A DNA stretch of 64,000 nt from CBDBBY01 sp965203215 (GCA_965203215.1 CBDBBY010000001.1:992001-1056000), one strand, 5' to 3'. Positions 44,412 through 55,225 are shown, numbered from the stretch's first letter. Notes: a model not told the origin generated them from the sequence alone. Program-made: numbers and translations.

Positions 44412-46946
44412 ATGGAGTTTGCGGCGGCTGCGAACATCGCGGGACGAGAACTCAGGGGCGGAGTCAGAAGGTTCAGAATCCTGCTCGCCTGCCTTGCGAT
44501 CGGCGTCGCATCGGTGGCTGCAGTCGGATCGGTCAGAACCAGCATCGAACAAGGAATGACGCAGGAGGGCGCTGCCTTGCTAGGCGGCGATGCGGAAATC
44601 GAGTTCACCTATCGCTTCGCCGACGAAGCTGAAATGTCATGGATGCAAGAAAACTCACAATCGATCTCCGAGGTTGTCGAGTTTCGTTCCATGGCCGTTG
44701 TGGACGGGACGCAGAGCACCGATCGCGCGCTTACGCAAGTTAAGGGCGTCGATTCGCTCTATCCTTTGTTCGGCAGCGTTCGGTTGGAGCCGGATATCGA
44801 ACTTGAGGAAGCCTTTTCGGCTGGCGGCGGAGCTCCGGGGGCCGTCATGCATCCGACCCTCGCGGATAGATTGGGGATTTCGGTCGGCGACGCCTTCAAG
44901 CTGGGCACCAAAGACTTCAGACTGGCGGCGACCTTGGTCAGCGAGCCCGACAGCGCGATCGGGGGCATAGGCATCGGACCGCGAACCATCGTGCTTCTCG
45001 CCGACCTGGATGGAACTGGTCTGATCACTCCCGGTTCGCTTTTTTCTTCGAAATACAGATTGCTGTTCCCGACGGGGGCCGACTTGGACAGCCTGCAGGC
45101 CGAAACTGAACGGCTCTTCGCGGACAGCGGCCTAAGATGGCTGGACAGCAGGAATGCGGCTCCCGGCGTCAGGGAATTTGTCGAGCGAGTCGGGGCATTT
45201 CTTGTTTTGGTCGGATTGGCGGGCCTCGCGGTGGGCGGAGTCGGCGTGTCCGCCGCCGTGAAAACCTATATCGAATCAAAAACCGAAGTGATTGCGACGC
45301 TCAAGTCGCTCGGTGCAGACCGCGGCACTATTCTTGTAGCGTATCTGATGCAGGTCGGCGTCATGGTCGCCACCGGAATCGGAATAGGCTTGCTCATTGG
45401 CGGAATCCTGCCGGTTGCAGTCGCGCCCCTCTTCGAAGACTTGCTGCCGGTTCCGGCGACGCTCGGCATCCATCCCGCGCCGCTTGCGGAAGCTGCACTT
45501 TATGGAGCTTTGAACGGCTCCATTTTTGCCCTCTGGTCGATTTCGCGCACGGACAACATAAAGGCGGCAACGCTATTCAGGGACGCAGCCGAAAGCAGGC
45601 GCGGGATCCCGTCCCTGCCGATTCTGATTGTCGTCGCCGCTCTGACCGCCGCGCTTGTAGGCGCCGCCGCTATGCTGTCCGGCATACCGCGTCTGGCGCT
45701 TTGGACTGCGGGAGGCATCATTGGGACTCTTGCGTTGCTTGCCATTTCGTCGATCGCAATGCGCTGGATGTCAAAAAGACTCGCCCGCGCTCCCGTAATG
45801 CGCGGGAAGACCATTGCAAGACTTGCCTTCGGCTCGATCGGAGGGCCTTCTTCCGAGACGACATCAGTCGTGCTTTCCTTGGGGCTGGGACTGACCGTGC
45901 TTGCCGCTGTGGGTCAAATTGCTGCGAATTTGAACAATGCCATAGCAGAAGATCTGCCGGAAAGGGCGCCGTCATATTTCTTCATCGACATTCAGAACGA
46001 ACAGCTTTCCCAGTTCAAGGATCTTACGGTCGGAAACTCATTCGTTTCCGAAGTCGACACGGCGCCGATGCTGCGCGGAATCATCACGCGGATCAACGGG
46101 CTGCCTGCCAAGGACGTCGCCGGGGAGCATTGGGTTCTCCAAGGAGACCGAGGCGTCACCTATTCCGTTCTTCCGCCGGAAGGGACGATATTGACTGAAG
46201 GCGAATGGTGGCCCGAAGATTACGCCGGGCCGCCATTGGTAAGCTTTTCGGATGAAGAAGCGCGCGAACTCGGCCTGAAGATCGGCGACAAGATTACGAT
46301 CAACATTCTGGGCCGCGAGATTGAAGCGGAAGTGGCAAGCTTCCGGATCGTCGACTTTTCTACGGCAGGAATCGGATTCATCCTGTCCTTGAGCCCGAAT
46401 GCGCTGGCGGGCGCGCCTCATACCCACATCGCCACTGTCTATGCGGAAGACGAAGGCGAACAGGACGTCTTCAAGGCGGTCACGTCGGCATTTCCGAACG
46501 TGACAGCGATCAGCGTGAAAGAGGGAATTGAAAGGGTGGCGGGCGTTTTGTCCAGCTTGGCCGCGGCAATCACCTACAGTTCGTCGACCACGCTCCTCAC
46601 TGGATTCATCGTCCTTATCGGCGCAGCCGCGGCTGGAGAGCGCGCGCGCGTATTCGAGTCTTCCGTGTTGAAGGTCCTCGGTGCGACCCGGTTCAGGATT
46701 CTTGCTGGCCTCGCCGTGCGGTCGGCACTTCTTGGGGTTGCTGCGGGCTTGGTCGCAATCGGCGCAGGAGCGGTGGCAGGCTGGGCGGTCATGGTGTTCG
46801 TCATGGAATCCAACTTCAGTTTCGAGCCGGTTTCGGCGATTTCAATCGTCTTCGGCGGCGCCGTGGCATCGCTTGTCGCCGGATTGCTCTTCGCTCTCGG
46901 ACCGCTCAACGCGAGCCCGTCAAGAGTTCTGCGCTCCAAGGAATAA
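44412..46946 (+). CDS. FtsX/YbbP-like ABC exporter membrane protein
   Basis: 844 residues with an N-terminal helix (FRILLACLAIGVASVAAVGS), a periplasmic MacB-like domain, two FtsX cores (FLVLVGLAGLAVGGVGVSAA with TLKSLGADRGTILVAYLMQV near 270-320, and a second near 750-840 with VLKVLGATRFRILAGLAVRS), and ten or so membrane segments. It is the large YbbP type with duplicated FtsX cores. Together with the preceding ATPase and tesA it suggests handling of lipids or exported products in the envelope. The exact substrate is unknown. Confidence 0.88.
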   Translation: MEFAAAANIAGRELRGGVRRFRILLACLAIGVASVAAVGSVRTSIEQGMTQEGAALLGGDAEIEFTYRFADEAEMSWMQENSQSISEVVEFRSMAVVDGTQSTDRALTQVKGVDSLYPLFGSVRLEPDIELEEAFSAGGGAPGAVMHPTLADRLGISVGDAFKLGTKDFRLAATLVSEPDSAIGGIGIGPRTIVLLADLDGTGLITPGSLFSSKYRLLFPTGADLDSLQAETERLFADSGLRWLDSRNAAPGVREFVERVGAFLVLVGLAGLAVGGVGVSAAVKTYIESKTEVIATLKSLGADRGTILVAYLMQVGVMVATGIGIGLLIGGILPVAVAPLFEDLLPVPATLGIHPAPLAEAALYGALNGSIFALWSISRTDNIKAATLFRDAAESRRGIPSLPILIVVAALTAALVGAAAMLSGIPRLALWTAGGIIGTLALLAISSIAMRWMSKRLARAPVMRGKTIARLAFGSIGGPSSETTSVVLSLGLGLTVLAAVGQIAANLNNAIAEDLPERAPSYFFIDIQNEQLSQFKDLTVGNSFVSEVDTAPMLRGIITRINGLPAKDVAGEHWVLQGDRGVTYSVLPPEGTILTEGEWWPEDYAGPPLVSFSDEEARELGLKIGDKITINILGREIEAEVASFRIVDFSTAGIGFILSLSPNALAGAPHTHIATVYAEDEGEQDVFKAVTSAFPNVTAISVKEGIERVAGVLSSLAAAITYSSSTTLLTGFIVLIGAAAAGERARVFESSVLKVLGATRFRILAGLAVRSALLGVAAGLVAIGAGAVAGWAVMVFVMESNFSFEPVSAISIVFGGAVASLVAGLLFALGPLNASPSRVLRSKE

Positions 46947-47105
46947 GCGGCAGCGCCATTTCGACCGCTTCATCCGGGTCGCGAATCACCCTTTTGCCCT
47001 TAACGGAATATTGCAGGCCTCACTGCGTTTCCGGCCTCTCGCAATCGACGTAGAACGTGATCGAATCAGGCAAGATAAGTGCTGAACCCGTACAATCTTT
47101 TGACT

Positions 47106-48353
47106 ATGGACGCTGAGTCGGTTAAGTTCTGCGCGGGGCAACCAAGGACAAGACCGATGGGCGCAGCCGAGGTCCAAGCCGCATTCGGGTCAACCTCGGC
47201 TCTCGGCCAGGACCGATCGGTTGCGGATTCCTCCAGCGGGCGATTTCGAGCGCGTCGGGCTGTCGAAGCAACTGCGATGGCCCCCGCTCCCGAACCGGCG
47301 TGCAGGGCGGTCGCGGATCTTTGCAATGATGCGCTGATCAGGTGGCCGAACGCAAAGGCGGCGATCCTATTCGGTTCGCGGGCGCGCGGCGACTATCGCG
47401 ACAACAGCGACTGGGACATAGCATTCATTACCGACTCTGAAGAATCTTTGCCGACCGCAGTCCATCGAGATCTGAGGAGACTCAAGACGCGCGAGAACAT
47501 AGCCGTTCAGGGGATCGCATTGTCGCAGGAACGGTTCTGCGAGGGCGCCGATTCCCTCGGCAATATCGCCGCGCCGATTGCGCGGGAAGGCCGATTGATT
47601 GCCGGACGCTGCAGATGGCCGGAACCGGAAAGCGAGCCGATTTTGAAACCTGACGAATACTTGGACTGGCGAAGCGGCGCAATGATACGCATCGCTTTCG
47701 CGTCTGACAACCTTACGAAAGCCATTGATATTGCTCGAACACGCAGCGCTCGGACTGAATTGGGAGAATTCGTGGCGGCCTCTTCAGATGCTGCGGAGCG
47801 TTTTGCGAAGATCGCGTTCGGAAAGCTTGCCTCCGGCACCGGCGTCGACATTCCAAGAGGGCACCAAGTCAATGAGATCGTGAAGGCGCTCGACCGCGTT
47901 TTGGAGCGGAGCGTCGGACCGCATGCCGCGTGGTGGCGGTCGGACCGCAGCATGAAAGTCCGAGATTTGCTCCGCATGATGAACGGGCATGGGCATGAGG
48001 ACCACCAATCCGGCTACACGGGGTCGACAATCAACGCCGAGGTGATTGCCCGCGCGGCAAATCGTCTTGCCGCCACAGTGTCATTTGCTATCTTGGAAGT
48101 TGAAGAGCTTCCCGATTCTGAAGACCTGCGACAAGCTGCGAAGGAAGTGTCCGGCAGTTACTGGACCTCCATGCAGGAGTCGGCGAGTCGTCTGCGCCGA
48201 GTGCTGCAGGATATTGATCCGAGCAACTTGACATACGCTTCGGCGAGTTCGACCTTCGCTGAATCCGTTTCGACCGCCGTGAGTTTCGGTGAAGAAATTG
48301 CGCAAGCGCTCGAAACGCTTGCCGAGAGTCTTTGCAGAGAAACGCGGGGCTGA
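47106..48353 (+). CDS. nucleotidyltransferase-domain protein with HEPN-like region
   Basis: Up to 415 residues. The MNT motif AILFGSRARGDYRDNSDWDI is complete, with GS and the D-x-D acidic pair. The second half (about 190-400) is helical with EFVAASSDAAERFAKIAFGK and RGHQVNEIVKALDRVLE, resembling HEPN/KNTase C-terminal helices. MNT and HEPN proteins usually form two-gene toxin-antitoxin pairs; here both parts are in one chain. The start is uncertain: ATG 47106, 47157 or 47277 are in frame, and the first 60 residues are low-complexity. Confidence 0.75.
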   Translation: MDAESVKFCAGQPRTRPMGAAEVQAAFGSTSALGQDRSVADSSSGRFRARRAVEATAMAPAPEPACRAVADLCNDALIRWPNAKAAILFGSRARGDYRDNSDWDIAFITDSEESLPTAVHRDLRRLKTRENIAVQGIALSQERFCEGADSLGNIAAPIAREGRLIAGRCRWPEPESEPILKPDEYLDWRSGAMIRIAFASDNLTKAIDIARTRSARTELGEFVAASSDAAERFAKIAFGKLASGTGVDIPRGHQVNEIVKALDRVLERSVGPHAAWWRSDRSMKVRDLLRMMNGHGHEDHQSGYTGSTINAEVIARAANRLAATVSFAILEVEELPDSEDLRQAAKEVSGSYWTSMQESASRLRRVLQDIDPSNLTYASASSTFAESVSTAVSFGEEIAQALETLAESLCRETRG

Positions 48354-48841
48354 GAGCCGCACCGAAGCCATGCCGTCTCCTTCATTCGCGAATGTCGGCC
48401 GGACGGGAGGCGCCGCCTTGAGCTTGCCCGATTCAAGATGACGCATATCCGGCGTTTATCGGGCAGTCTGCGCATCCGCCAAGTTTGAATCCGTCGGGGA
48501 TTTCGCCGAAGGGCTTGCAGGGTCGCGGGCGGGTTTTCTCGGCAGGCGCCTGAACTTGGCGACAGCCTGTTCGAGCGGGCTGAGGTCGAGACGCGGCGGA
48601 CGGACGGCGCACGGCAGGGATTTTGCGGCGAGCGCGATTGTCCATAACGCCGAAATCGCGGCGTGCGAGCGTCGAGGCAAGAACCTTGTCGACATGGACT
48701 CGGAAGGCGCCGCGGCCGAACCGGATCCCCGAACAACCGCAAAAATGATGAGCCCAAACACCTGCTTGCAAATCCCATCGCCAAGCGCGAAACTGAAGCA
48801 AGAAACGAAACGCCTGCGGAACTATAGGAATCGGATCGAAA
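48354..48841. other. intergenic region before glnD
   Basis: No clear gene. A minus-strand ORF at 48456-48695 (MSTRFLPRRSHAAISALWTI, 79 codons, basic and proline-rich) is possible but has no recognised domain or good ribosome site. The glnD promoter probably lies at 48750-48830. Confidence 0.35.
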
Positions 48842-51706
48842 ATGTCTACTCGCGGATCAACAGACGAGCGTTCCAGAGCGGAAGCAAAAGGCACGGTTGA
48901 AAGCCAGGCTTCCGTATCGGTCGCCAAGCCCCTCGAAAACTTGATTTTGCCTGCGAATGAAATTTACGACGCTGCAGCCGTATCCGAGGTCATTGCCAAG
49001 GACGGCAGCGCCGCAGACATACGAAAAACCGCTGTTGAGGAGCTCACCAAGCGGCGTGAAGCGGGGATGCAGGCCATCTCCGAAAAAGCTCTGGTGGAAT
49101 GCAAGATCAATCCCTTCGCGTCGCTGAAAGCCGTAAGATCGTACGCGCATTTGACTGACGGCATCATGACGACGGTTCTTGATCTGGCGACGGGTCCGCT
49201 CGTGCCTGAAACCGGCCAGCCGGAACCGATCAGCGTCGCGGCGGTCGGCGGGTACGGTCGCGGAGAGATGGCGCCTCAATCCGACGTCGACCTGCTGTTC
49301 CTGAACTCCGGAAAAATATCGCCTTGGATGGAACGCGTGATCGAAACGGCACTGTACATCCTTTGGGATTTGAAGATAAAGGTGGGGCATTCCTGCCGAT
49401 CCGTAAAGGATTGCATTCTGCTCGGCCGGGATGACATGACGATCAGGACTGCGATGCTTGAGCATCGTTTCATTTACGGCGAGCAAGGCTTGGCGGACGA
49501 ACTCCACCAAAAGCTCTGGTCGGATCTGTTCAAGAACACAGGTCCCGAATTCGTCGAAGCGAAGCTGTCCGAACGCGACGAGCGGAATTTGCGTCAGAAC
49601 GGCAACATGTATTTGCTTGAGCCCAACATCAAGGAAGGCAAAGGCGGGCTGCGGGACGTGCAAACGCTGTTCTGGATCATGAAATATCTGCACCGCGTCA
49701 GCCATCCCAGCGAACTCATTGAACTGGATGTCTTTTCGATAGAGGAGCTTGAAAAATTCATCAGCGCCGAGTCTTTCCTTTGGGCGGTGCGCTGCCATTT
49801 GCACGATTTGGCGGGCCGACCACAGGATCAACTTCATTTCGACGTGCAGATGGATGTCGCCAAGCGGCTCGGCTACGAAGACACGCCTGCGCGCGGCGCG
49901 GTCGAGCTGTTCATGCAGGACTACTTCGGCCACGCGACCGACGTCGGCGAACTGACGCGGATTTTCCTGACCAAGCTTGAAGAACAACATGTAAAGCGCG
50001 AGCCCGTCGTCGTAGGGCTGCTCAAAAGCGCAGGTTTCAAGTTCGGCACCCGAGTCGGCGCAGGCTACAAAAACAATCACGGACGGCTGGATATCGAAGA
50101 TCCGGACACGTATTTGAAGGATCCGCTCAACATCCTGCGCTTGTTCCAAGAAGCGCTGTCGTCCGGCCTGCTTCTGCATCCGGATGCCATGCGCCTTGTG
50201 GCGTCAAATCTGCACCTTATCGACAATTCCTTCCGGCAGAATCCAGAGGCCAACCAGCTTTTTGTCGACCTTCTGGTAAAGTACGGAAATCCGGAAAGGG
50301 CGCTCCGCCGAATGAACGAACTCGGCGTCCTAGGGATGTTCATCCCCGAATTCCGGGACATCGTGGCGATGATGCAGTTCGGATCGTATCATCAATTCAC
50401 GGTCGACGAGCACACCATTCAATGCATTTCCACCCTTGCGCAGATCGAGCGCGGCGAACTCAAGGAGGATTTGCCGGTCGCATCTTCGATACTTGAGCAG
50501 GGAGTCAATCGGAGAGTGCTGTACGTAGCGCTATTGCTTCACGACATCGGCAAAGGCAAAAACGAGGATCATTCGAAGCTCGGGGCGAAAACCGCCAAGT
50601 CGATTGCGCCGCGATTGGGTTTGGACGACAACGAGGCCGAGCTTGTCGAGTGGCTGGTCGCCAATCACCTTCTCATGTCCGACACGGCGCAGAAGCGGGA
50701 TCTTTCAGACCCTCGGACCGTCCGCGACTTCGCGTCAGCCGTCGGCAACCGGTCAAGACTCAAGCTCCTGACCGTATTGACCGTCTGCGATATCCGCGGC
50801 GTCGGACCCAATGTCTGGAACAACTGGAAAGCCCAGTTGATCCGAAATCTTTACCATGCGACGCACAAAGCACTTTCCGAAGGGCTGGCTTCCGCCAGCG
50901 ATTTCGCAGTCGGCGCGGAGGAAGCCAAACAGAAATTCCATGCCGCCATGTCCAAATGGAGCAAAGAGAAGCGGGAAGAGGCAATCCAGCGACATCCGGA
51001 TCAGTATTGGCAGGGATTGTCTACTGAAGCCCATGTCGCATTCGCGAATCTGCTTGAAGACATCGCGACGGACGACCTCCGCACGGACGTCAAACTGGAC
51101 AAGGATCGAGACGCAACGCGCGTATGCTTTGCAAAAAGCGACCGAATGGGCTCCTTCGCGGCATATGCCGGAACGTTTGCACTGGCTGGCGCAAATATCG
51201 TGGATGCGAAACTGTTCAGTACTACGGACGGATATTCGACGGCGACATTCTGGATTCAAGATGCCAACAGCAAACCCTTCAGCGAAACGAAAATGGCGCG
51301 GCTCAAGAAGATGATCGAACTTGAGATGAAGGGGGAGATGGACATCGAGAAGAAAGTCGCGGACCGAGACAGGCTGAGAAGCAGGGCGCCCGAGATGAGG
51401 CGCGCAAAAAGTATCAAGATTCCCACAGAAATCACTTTCGACAACGAAGGATCGGAAATTTATACCATCATCGAAGTGGACACGCGCGATCGCCCGGGGC
51501 TCTTGTACGATCTCGCGCGCACCATGAACTCGGCGAGCGTGCAGGTCGCCGGAGCCGTGGTCGCGACATACGGCATACAGGCGGTCGATGTTTTCTATGT
51601 GAAGGATTCTTTCGGACTCAAACTTCATTCGCAATCGCGAAAAGATGCCCTCAAGCGGAAGCTGGAGGCAGCGATCGGAGAAGGCGCCCAGCGAACTGCA
51701 TCCTGA
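48842..51706 (+). CDS. glnD: [protein-PII] uridylyltransferase GlnD
   Basis: 954 residues. Domains in order: nucleotidyltransferase with GGYGRGEMAPQSDVDLLF (about 136-153), a linker with the GlnD-UR_UTase region (RDVQTLFWIMKYLHRV), the HD hydrolase VALLLHDIGKGKNEDHS (about 560-575), then two ACT domains (about 760 and 877, FAKSDRMGSFAAYAGTFALA and VDTRDRPGLLYDLARTMN). It uridylylates PII at low glutamine and removes UMP at high glutamine, setting nitrogen control. All active-site motifs are present and length is normal. The start ATG 48842 is followed by a variable N-terminus. Confidence 0.95.
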   Translation: MSTRGSTDERSRAEAKGTVESQASVSVAKPLENLILPANEIYDAAAVSEVIAKDGSAADIRKTAVEELTKRREAGMQAISEKALVECKINPFASLKAVRSYAHLTDGIMTTVLDLATGPLVPETGQPEPISVAAVGGYGRGEMAPQSDVDLLFLNSGKISPWMERVIETALYILWDLKIKVGHSCRSVKDCILLGRDDMTIRTAMLEHRFIYGEQGLADELHQKLWSDLFKNTGPEFVEAKLSERDERNLRQNGNMYLLEPNIKEGKGGLRDVQTLFWIMKYLHRVSHPSELIELDVFSIEELEKFISAESFLWAVRCHLHDLAGRPQDQLHFDVQMDVAKRLGYEDTPARGAVELFMQDYFGHATDVGELTRIFLTKLEEQHVKREPVVVGLLKSAGFKFGTRVGAGYKNNHGRLDIEDPDTYLKDPLNILRLFQEALSSGLLLHPDAMRLVASNLHLIDNSFRQNPEANQLFVDLLVKYGNPERALRRMNELGVLGMFIPEFRDIVAMMQFGSYHQFTVDEHTIQCISTLAQIERGELKEDLPVASSILEQGVNRRVLYVALLLHDIGKGKNEDHSKLGAKTAKSIAPRLGLDDNEAELVEWLVANHLLMSDTAQKRDLSDPRTVRDFASAVGNRSRLKLLTVLTVCDIRGVGPNVWNNWKAQLIRNLYHATHKALSEGLASASDFAVGAEEAKQKFHAAMSKWSKEKREEAIQRHPDQYWQGLSTEAHVAFANLLEDIATDDLRTDVKLDKDRDATRVCFAKSDRMGSFAAYAGTFALAGANIVDAKLFSTTDGYSTATFWIQDANSKPFSETKMARLKKMIELEMKGEMDIEKKVADRDRLRSRAPEMRRAKSIKIPTEITFDNEGSEIYTIIEVDTRDRPGLLYDLARTMNSASVQVAGAVVATYGIQAVDVFYVKDSFGLKLHSQSRKDALKRKLEAAIGEGAQRTAS

Positions 51707-51859
51707 GTCAGTCTTGCCGCCTCCTGCCGCGCGGCCGAACGCGAGTGCCCTGCCCCCACTGCCGGAACGGAGTCCGGCGATTGTTTGACGCAAGCTTGCT
51801 TGCTTGAATGTCAATAGCGCGGTGCCTCGCGCGAGCGGAAGATTGGGCAAGGACATTTA

Positions 51860-53353
51860 ATGAGTGATTGCGAAGCGTCAGTGAACAAATCGACTATCGA
51901 AAAGCTGTCGAATTTGATCGGAGCGAAGCATGTCCTTGTCGATGACTTGTCATGCGTCAAATACGTACGCGATGCGACCGGCGAGTACGAAGGGCGATGC
52001 AAGGCGGTTGTCGCGCCCGCATCCACCCAGGAAGTCGCTGAAATCCTGAAATTGGCCAATTCCACCCGGACGCCCGTCATCCCTTTCGGGGGAAATACCG
52101 GCGTTTCCGGAGGCACCGTGCCGAGTGCCGATGGAACGGCATTGATATTGTCGCTTGAGCGAATGAACCGAATCAGGCTGGTATGCTCCGAAACCGAGAC
52201 AGTGGTCGCGGAAGCGGGCGTGATCCTTGAACATCTGCAGGAAGCGATCGGGAGGCACGGTTTCGAATTCCCGCTCAACCTCGGCGCAAGGGGCAGCTGC
52301 ATGATCGGCGGCAATTTGTCCACGAATGCAGGAGGATCGAATGTACTCAGACATGGCAACGCACGAGCTCTTTGCCTCGGCATTGAAGTTGTCACGCCCC
52401 AAGGAGAAATTCTGGACTTGATGACGAACTTGCACAAGGACAACAGCGGCTACTCGCTCAAGGACCTCTATATCGGATCGGAAGGAACGCTCGGCGTCAT
52501 CACGGCGGCGATTTTGAAGATGTTTCCCAAGACGAAGGCATACGCCACCGCGCTTGTAGGGATGAACAATCTCGAGGCGGCCTTGTCGCTATTGAATCAG
52601 TTGCAGGCCGAGACCGGGCGGTCCGTGGAAGCGTTCGAATACATGCCGAAGGGTTATTTCGAAAATCTTCGAATCAGGTATCCCGACCGCCGTATTCCGT
52701 TCAAGAAACTTTATCCGGTCTGCATCCTCGTCGAGGTCGCGGCGGCATCGGAGAGGGACGCCGTTCCCGATGACGAGGGCAGCGTGCCTGTCGAAAAGCG
52801 GCTGCTGGATCTGCTTTCCAAATCAATAGATTCTGGAAAAATTGAAGACGCGTATATCGCGTCCAACGAGCGGCAGCGTCGCGAGATCTGGGCATTGAGA
52901 GACGTGGCGTTCGAGGTTTCGACCATGCGGCACCCGCTTGTGCACAACGACATTGCGCTTCCGTTGAACCAAATCAAGCCGTTCGTCGAAAAGATGGACT
53001 CCATCCTCACGAACGTCGCTCCCGGAGCGGAAAGCATCACCGTCGGCCATCTGGGCGACGGCAACCTGCACTACAATATTTGGCTTGATCGCTGCACGGT
53101 CCCCTACGACGACGGATTGCGCGAAAAAGTCATGGAAGCAGTTGAAAGCGAGGCCGTCGGCCTCGGCGGCTCGTTTTCGGCTGAGCATGGCATTGGCAGA
53201 TCGAAGCTGGGAACCATGGCGCGGAGGAAGAATCCTGTGGCTTTGTCGGTCATGAGAGCAATCAAATTCTCACTGGACCCCAACAACATAATGAATCCGG
53301 GAAAGGTCATCCCGCTGGACTCATCGCGGACGGATACATCCCCAGAATTTTGA
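51860..53353 (+). CDS. FAD-linked oxidase, GlcD/D-2-hydroxyacid dehydrogenase type
   Basis: 497 residues. The PCMH-type FAD domain shows VIPFGGNTGVSGGTVPSADG and LNLGARGSCMIGGNLSTNAG, followed by YIGSEGTLGVITAA. The C-terminal domain has the metal/substrate histidines in VGHLGDGNLHYNIW and GGSFSAEHGIGRSKLG. This matches the D-2-hydroxyglutarate/D-lactate dehydrogenase group. It oxidises a D-2-hydroxy acid to the 2-oxo acid with electrons passed to quinone, cytochrome or ETF. It follows glnD by 150 bp in the same direction. The exact substrate cannot be decided from sequence. Confidence 0.88.
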   Translation: MSDCEASVNKSTIEKLSNLIGAKHVLVDDLSCVKYVRDATGEYEGRCKAVVAPASTQEVAEILKLANSTRTPVIPFGGNTGVSGGTVPSADGTALILSLERMNRIRLVCSETETVVAEAGVILEHLQEAIGRHGFEFPLNLGARGSCMIGGNLSTNAGGSNVLRHGNARALCLGIEVVTPQGEILDLMTNLHKDNSGYSLKDLYIGSEGTLGVITAAILKMFPKTKAYATALVGMNNLEAALSLLNQLQAETGRSVEAFEYMPKGYFENLRIRYPDRRIPFKKLYPVCILVEVAAASERDAVPDDEGSVPVEKRLLDLLSKSIDSGKIEDAYIASNERQRREIWALRDVAFEVSTMRHPLVHNDIALPLNQIKPFVEKMDSILTNVAPGAESITVGHLGDGNLHYNIWLDRCTVPYDDGLREKVMEAVESEAVGLGGSFSAEHGIGRSKLGTMARRKNPVALSVMRAIKFSLDPNNIMNPGKVIPLDSSRTDTSPEF

Positions 53354-54108
53354 ATGCTGAGGCTTTGCCAAGCCATGACGCGGCTTTGAGGCACGTTCCG
53401 GCCGGAGTCTTTAGCAGAAATTGTCGGCATCGGATTCTTGGCAATGAATGCGAAACGAACCAGCAATTTGAAGAATCTTATTTGAACAGAGTGGATTTCA
53501 CTTGGGTCGCATCGGGAGATATCTTGAGTTCGCGGGGTTGCGCGTGCCCCGTCGAGGACGGCACCGGTCAATTTCAAGAATTTGTCGTTAGTTCGCAATC
53601 TACCTTTTCACGACGCCTGCTTGGCGAGGCGTCGTTCGACTCGGTCGACGTCCGCGCTGTGGGGTGAGTCGAATTGTAGGCAGACGCGCGTACATGTTTC
53701 CGCCACACCCGTCCTTTCGGCATCATTGCAATGAGGATTGCACGTTCGCGGATTGACCTCATGTAAGCAACGCGCCTCGCCCCGCACTGTTATCCCCACA
53801 AAGAATAAGGTTCCCCCCAAAAAAAATTTAAAGTGAACCATTGAAGCCAACCATTAGTTCCACTAGTTTTAGGCGATGTTGTGCACAATGGTTCAGCTAG
53901 GGTAGACCGTCAGGTATGTTCAAGCATCCTCAAATTCATAAATCGGATATCGACATGAAAGTCGCACAATTGGCAACAGCTGGAATCGCCACCACCTCTA
54001 TGAAACTAGACTTCTGGGCAAACAGAAAGAAGCATTTAGATTTCAAAATGAAATTTTACTACTGCCAACTAAGACCCACCGTGAATTAACAGCCGATGGA
54101 GCGTTACA
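53354..54108. other. intergenic region at the start of an AT-rich island
   Basis: No supported gene. The composition changes at about 53800 from GC-rich to AT-rich (CCCCCCAAAAAAAATTTAAA), marking the boundary of acquired DNA that carries the next gene. GGAG before 54109 is that gene's ribosome site. Confidence 0.45.
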
Positions 54109-55200
54109 GTGTTGAAAAGTATCCAGATCCGAAACTTCAGAATCCTTAATCAATTGAGTCGATTGAATCTTCACAGAATTAATTTAATTGCTGGACAAAG
54201 CGGTTGCGGTAAAACAAGTTTGCTTGAAGCAATTTTTCTTCTTTCTGGGGCAGGTAATGCACAATTGATCATGCTTCCTGATCTAATGCGTGGCGTAACC
54301 CCTAGTTTCGGCGTTTGGGCAAAATCAGTAAGCCCATGGAAAGAATTATTTTCAAATTTAGACATTCTTCAACCTATTGAAATTATCGGAAAACATGAAA
54401 AATTCGGAGAGCTAAAGCTAGAAATTTCATTGGAGAAATCATTGTTTGAAGAGGTTAGAATTAGGCAGAACGGAAAAGATTCAACTCCAAGCAACCTTGA
54501 AGCACCGATACAAAGCAAAATTCCCGTTACAAATACTCCAACGGTGTCTGCCTTAAAATTACGATACTTTCGTAACTCAGCCTTGCAAATAGAGAGTAAA
54601 CTCCAACCCAGTTCTCAAGGTATCGAGTTATCGCAACCAATTCCTAACCCACCGTTTCCCGTAATCTTCGCGACTTTCGGTACTGGAGGCTCCGAGCAAG
54701 ACGCTCAACGTCTGGGAATATTAAAGCAAAAAAAGCTCGGAAACTTTCTCTTGTCCGCTTTAAGAGAAATTGAACCTCGATTGCAAAGCGTCGAAGAAAG
54801 TTCAGCTACCGGCGTTGCAATGATTTACGGAGATATTGGATCGGATGAATTAGTTCCTTTATCAGTTATCGGTGGTGGAATTCTAAGAATTGCTCAGCTA
54901 ATTTTGGCTGTTTCGTCAGCCCCTGGTGGAATTGTTGTGATAGATGAAATTGAAAATAGTTTTCATCATGAAGTTCTACCAAATGTTTGGAAAGTTATAG
55001 AAGAAGCAACTTTAGCCTTTAATGTGCAACTAATTTTAACTACACATAGTCTGGAGAACATTGAGGCAGCTCATAGTGTATTGGATCAGGAACATTTTCG
55101 TTTGCATCGGCTTGAGAGCAAGGACGGAACGAGCCGGTGTGTAACTTACGACCCTGATTCTATAGACGCCGCCATGAAGCACAGAATGGAAGTACGTTGA
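54109..55200 (+). CDS. AAA-type ATPase (OLD/RecF-like), probable defence gene
   Basis: 363 residues from a GTG start with GGAG eight bases upstream. The N-terminus is ABC-ATPase-like (IQIRNFRILNQLSRLNLHRI then AGQSGCGKTSLLEAIF as Walker A). The C-terminal half has the signature-like SVIGGGILRIAQLILAV, Walker B GGIVVIDEIENSFHHE and the H-loop LTTHSLENIEAA, the AAA_21/AAA_15 pattern found in phage-defence ATPases. No nuclease or TOPRIM domain is fused and no effector gene remains downstream. The AT-rich base composition contrasts with every neighbour, indicating recent transfer. Confidence 0.8.
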   Translation: MLKSIQIRNFRILNQLSRLNLHRINLIAGQSGCGKTSLLEAIFLLSGAGNAQLIMLPDLMRGVTPSFGVWAKSVSPWKELFSNLDILQPIEIIGKHEKFGELKLEISLEKSLFEEVRIRQNGKDSTPSNLEAPIQSKIPVTNTPTVSALKLRYFRNSALQIESKLQPSSQGIELSQPIPNPPFPVIFATFGTGGSEQDAQRLGILKQKKLGNFLLSALREIEPRLQSVEESSATGVAMIYGDIGSDELVPLSVIGGGILRIAQLILAVSSAPGGIVVIDEIENSFHHEVLPNVWKVIEEATLAFNVQLILTTHSLENIEAAHSVLDQEHFRLHRLESKDGTSRCVTYDPDSIDAAMKHRMEVR

Positions 55201-55225
55201 CACTGCGCAGGGGCCTCAAGGGACA

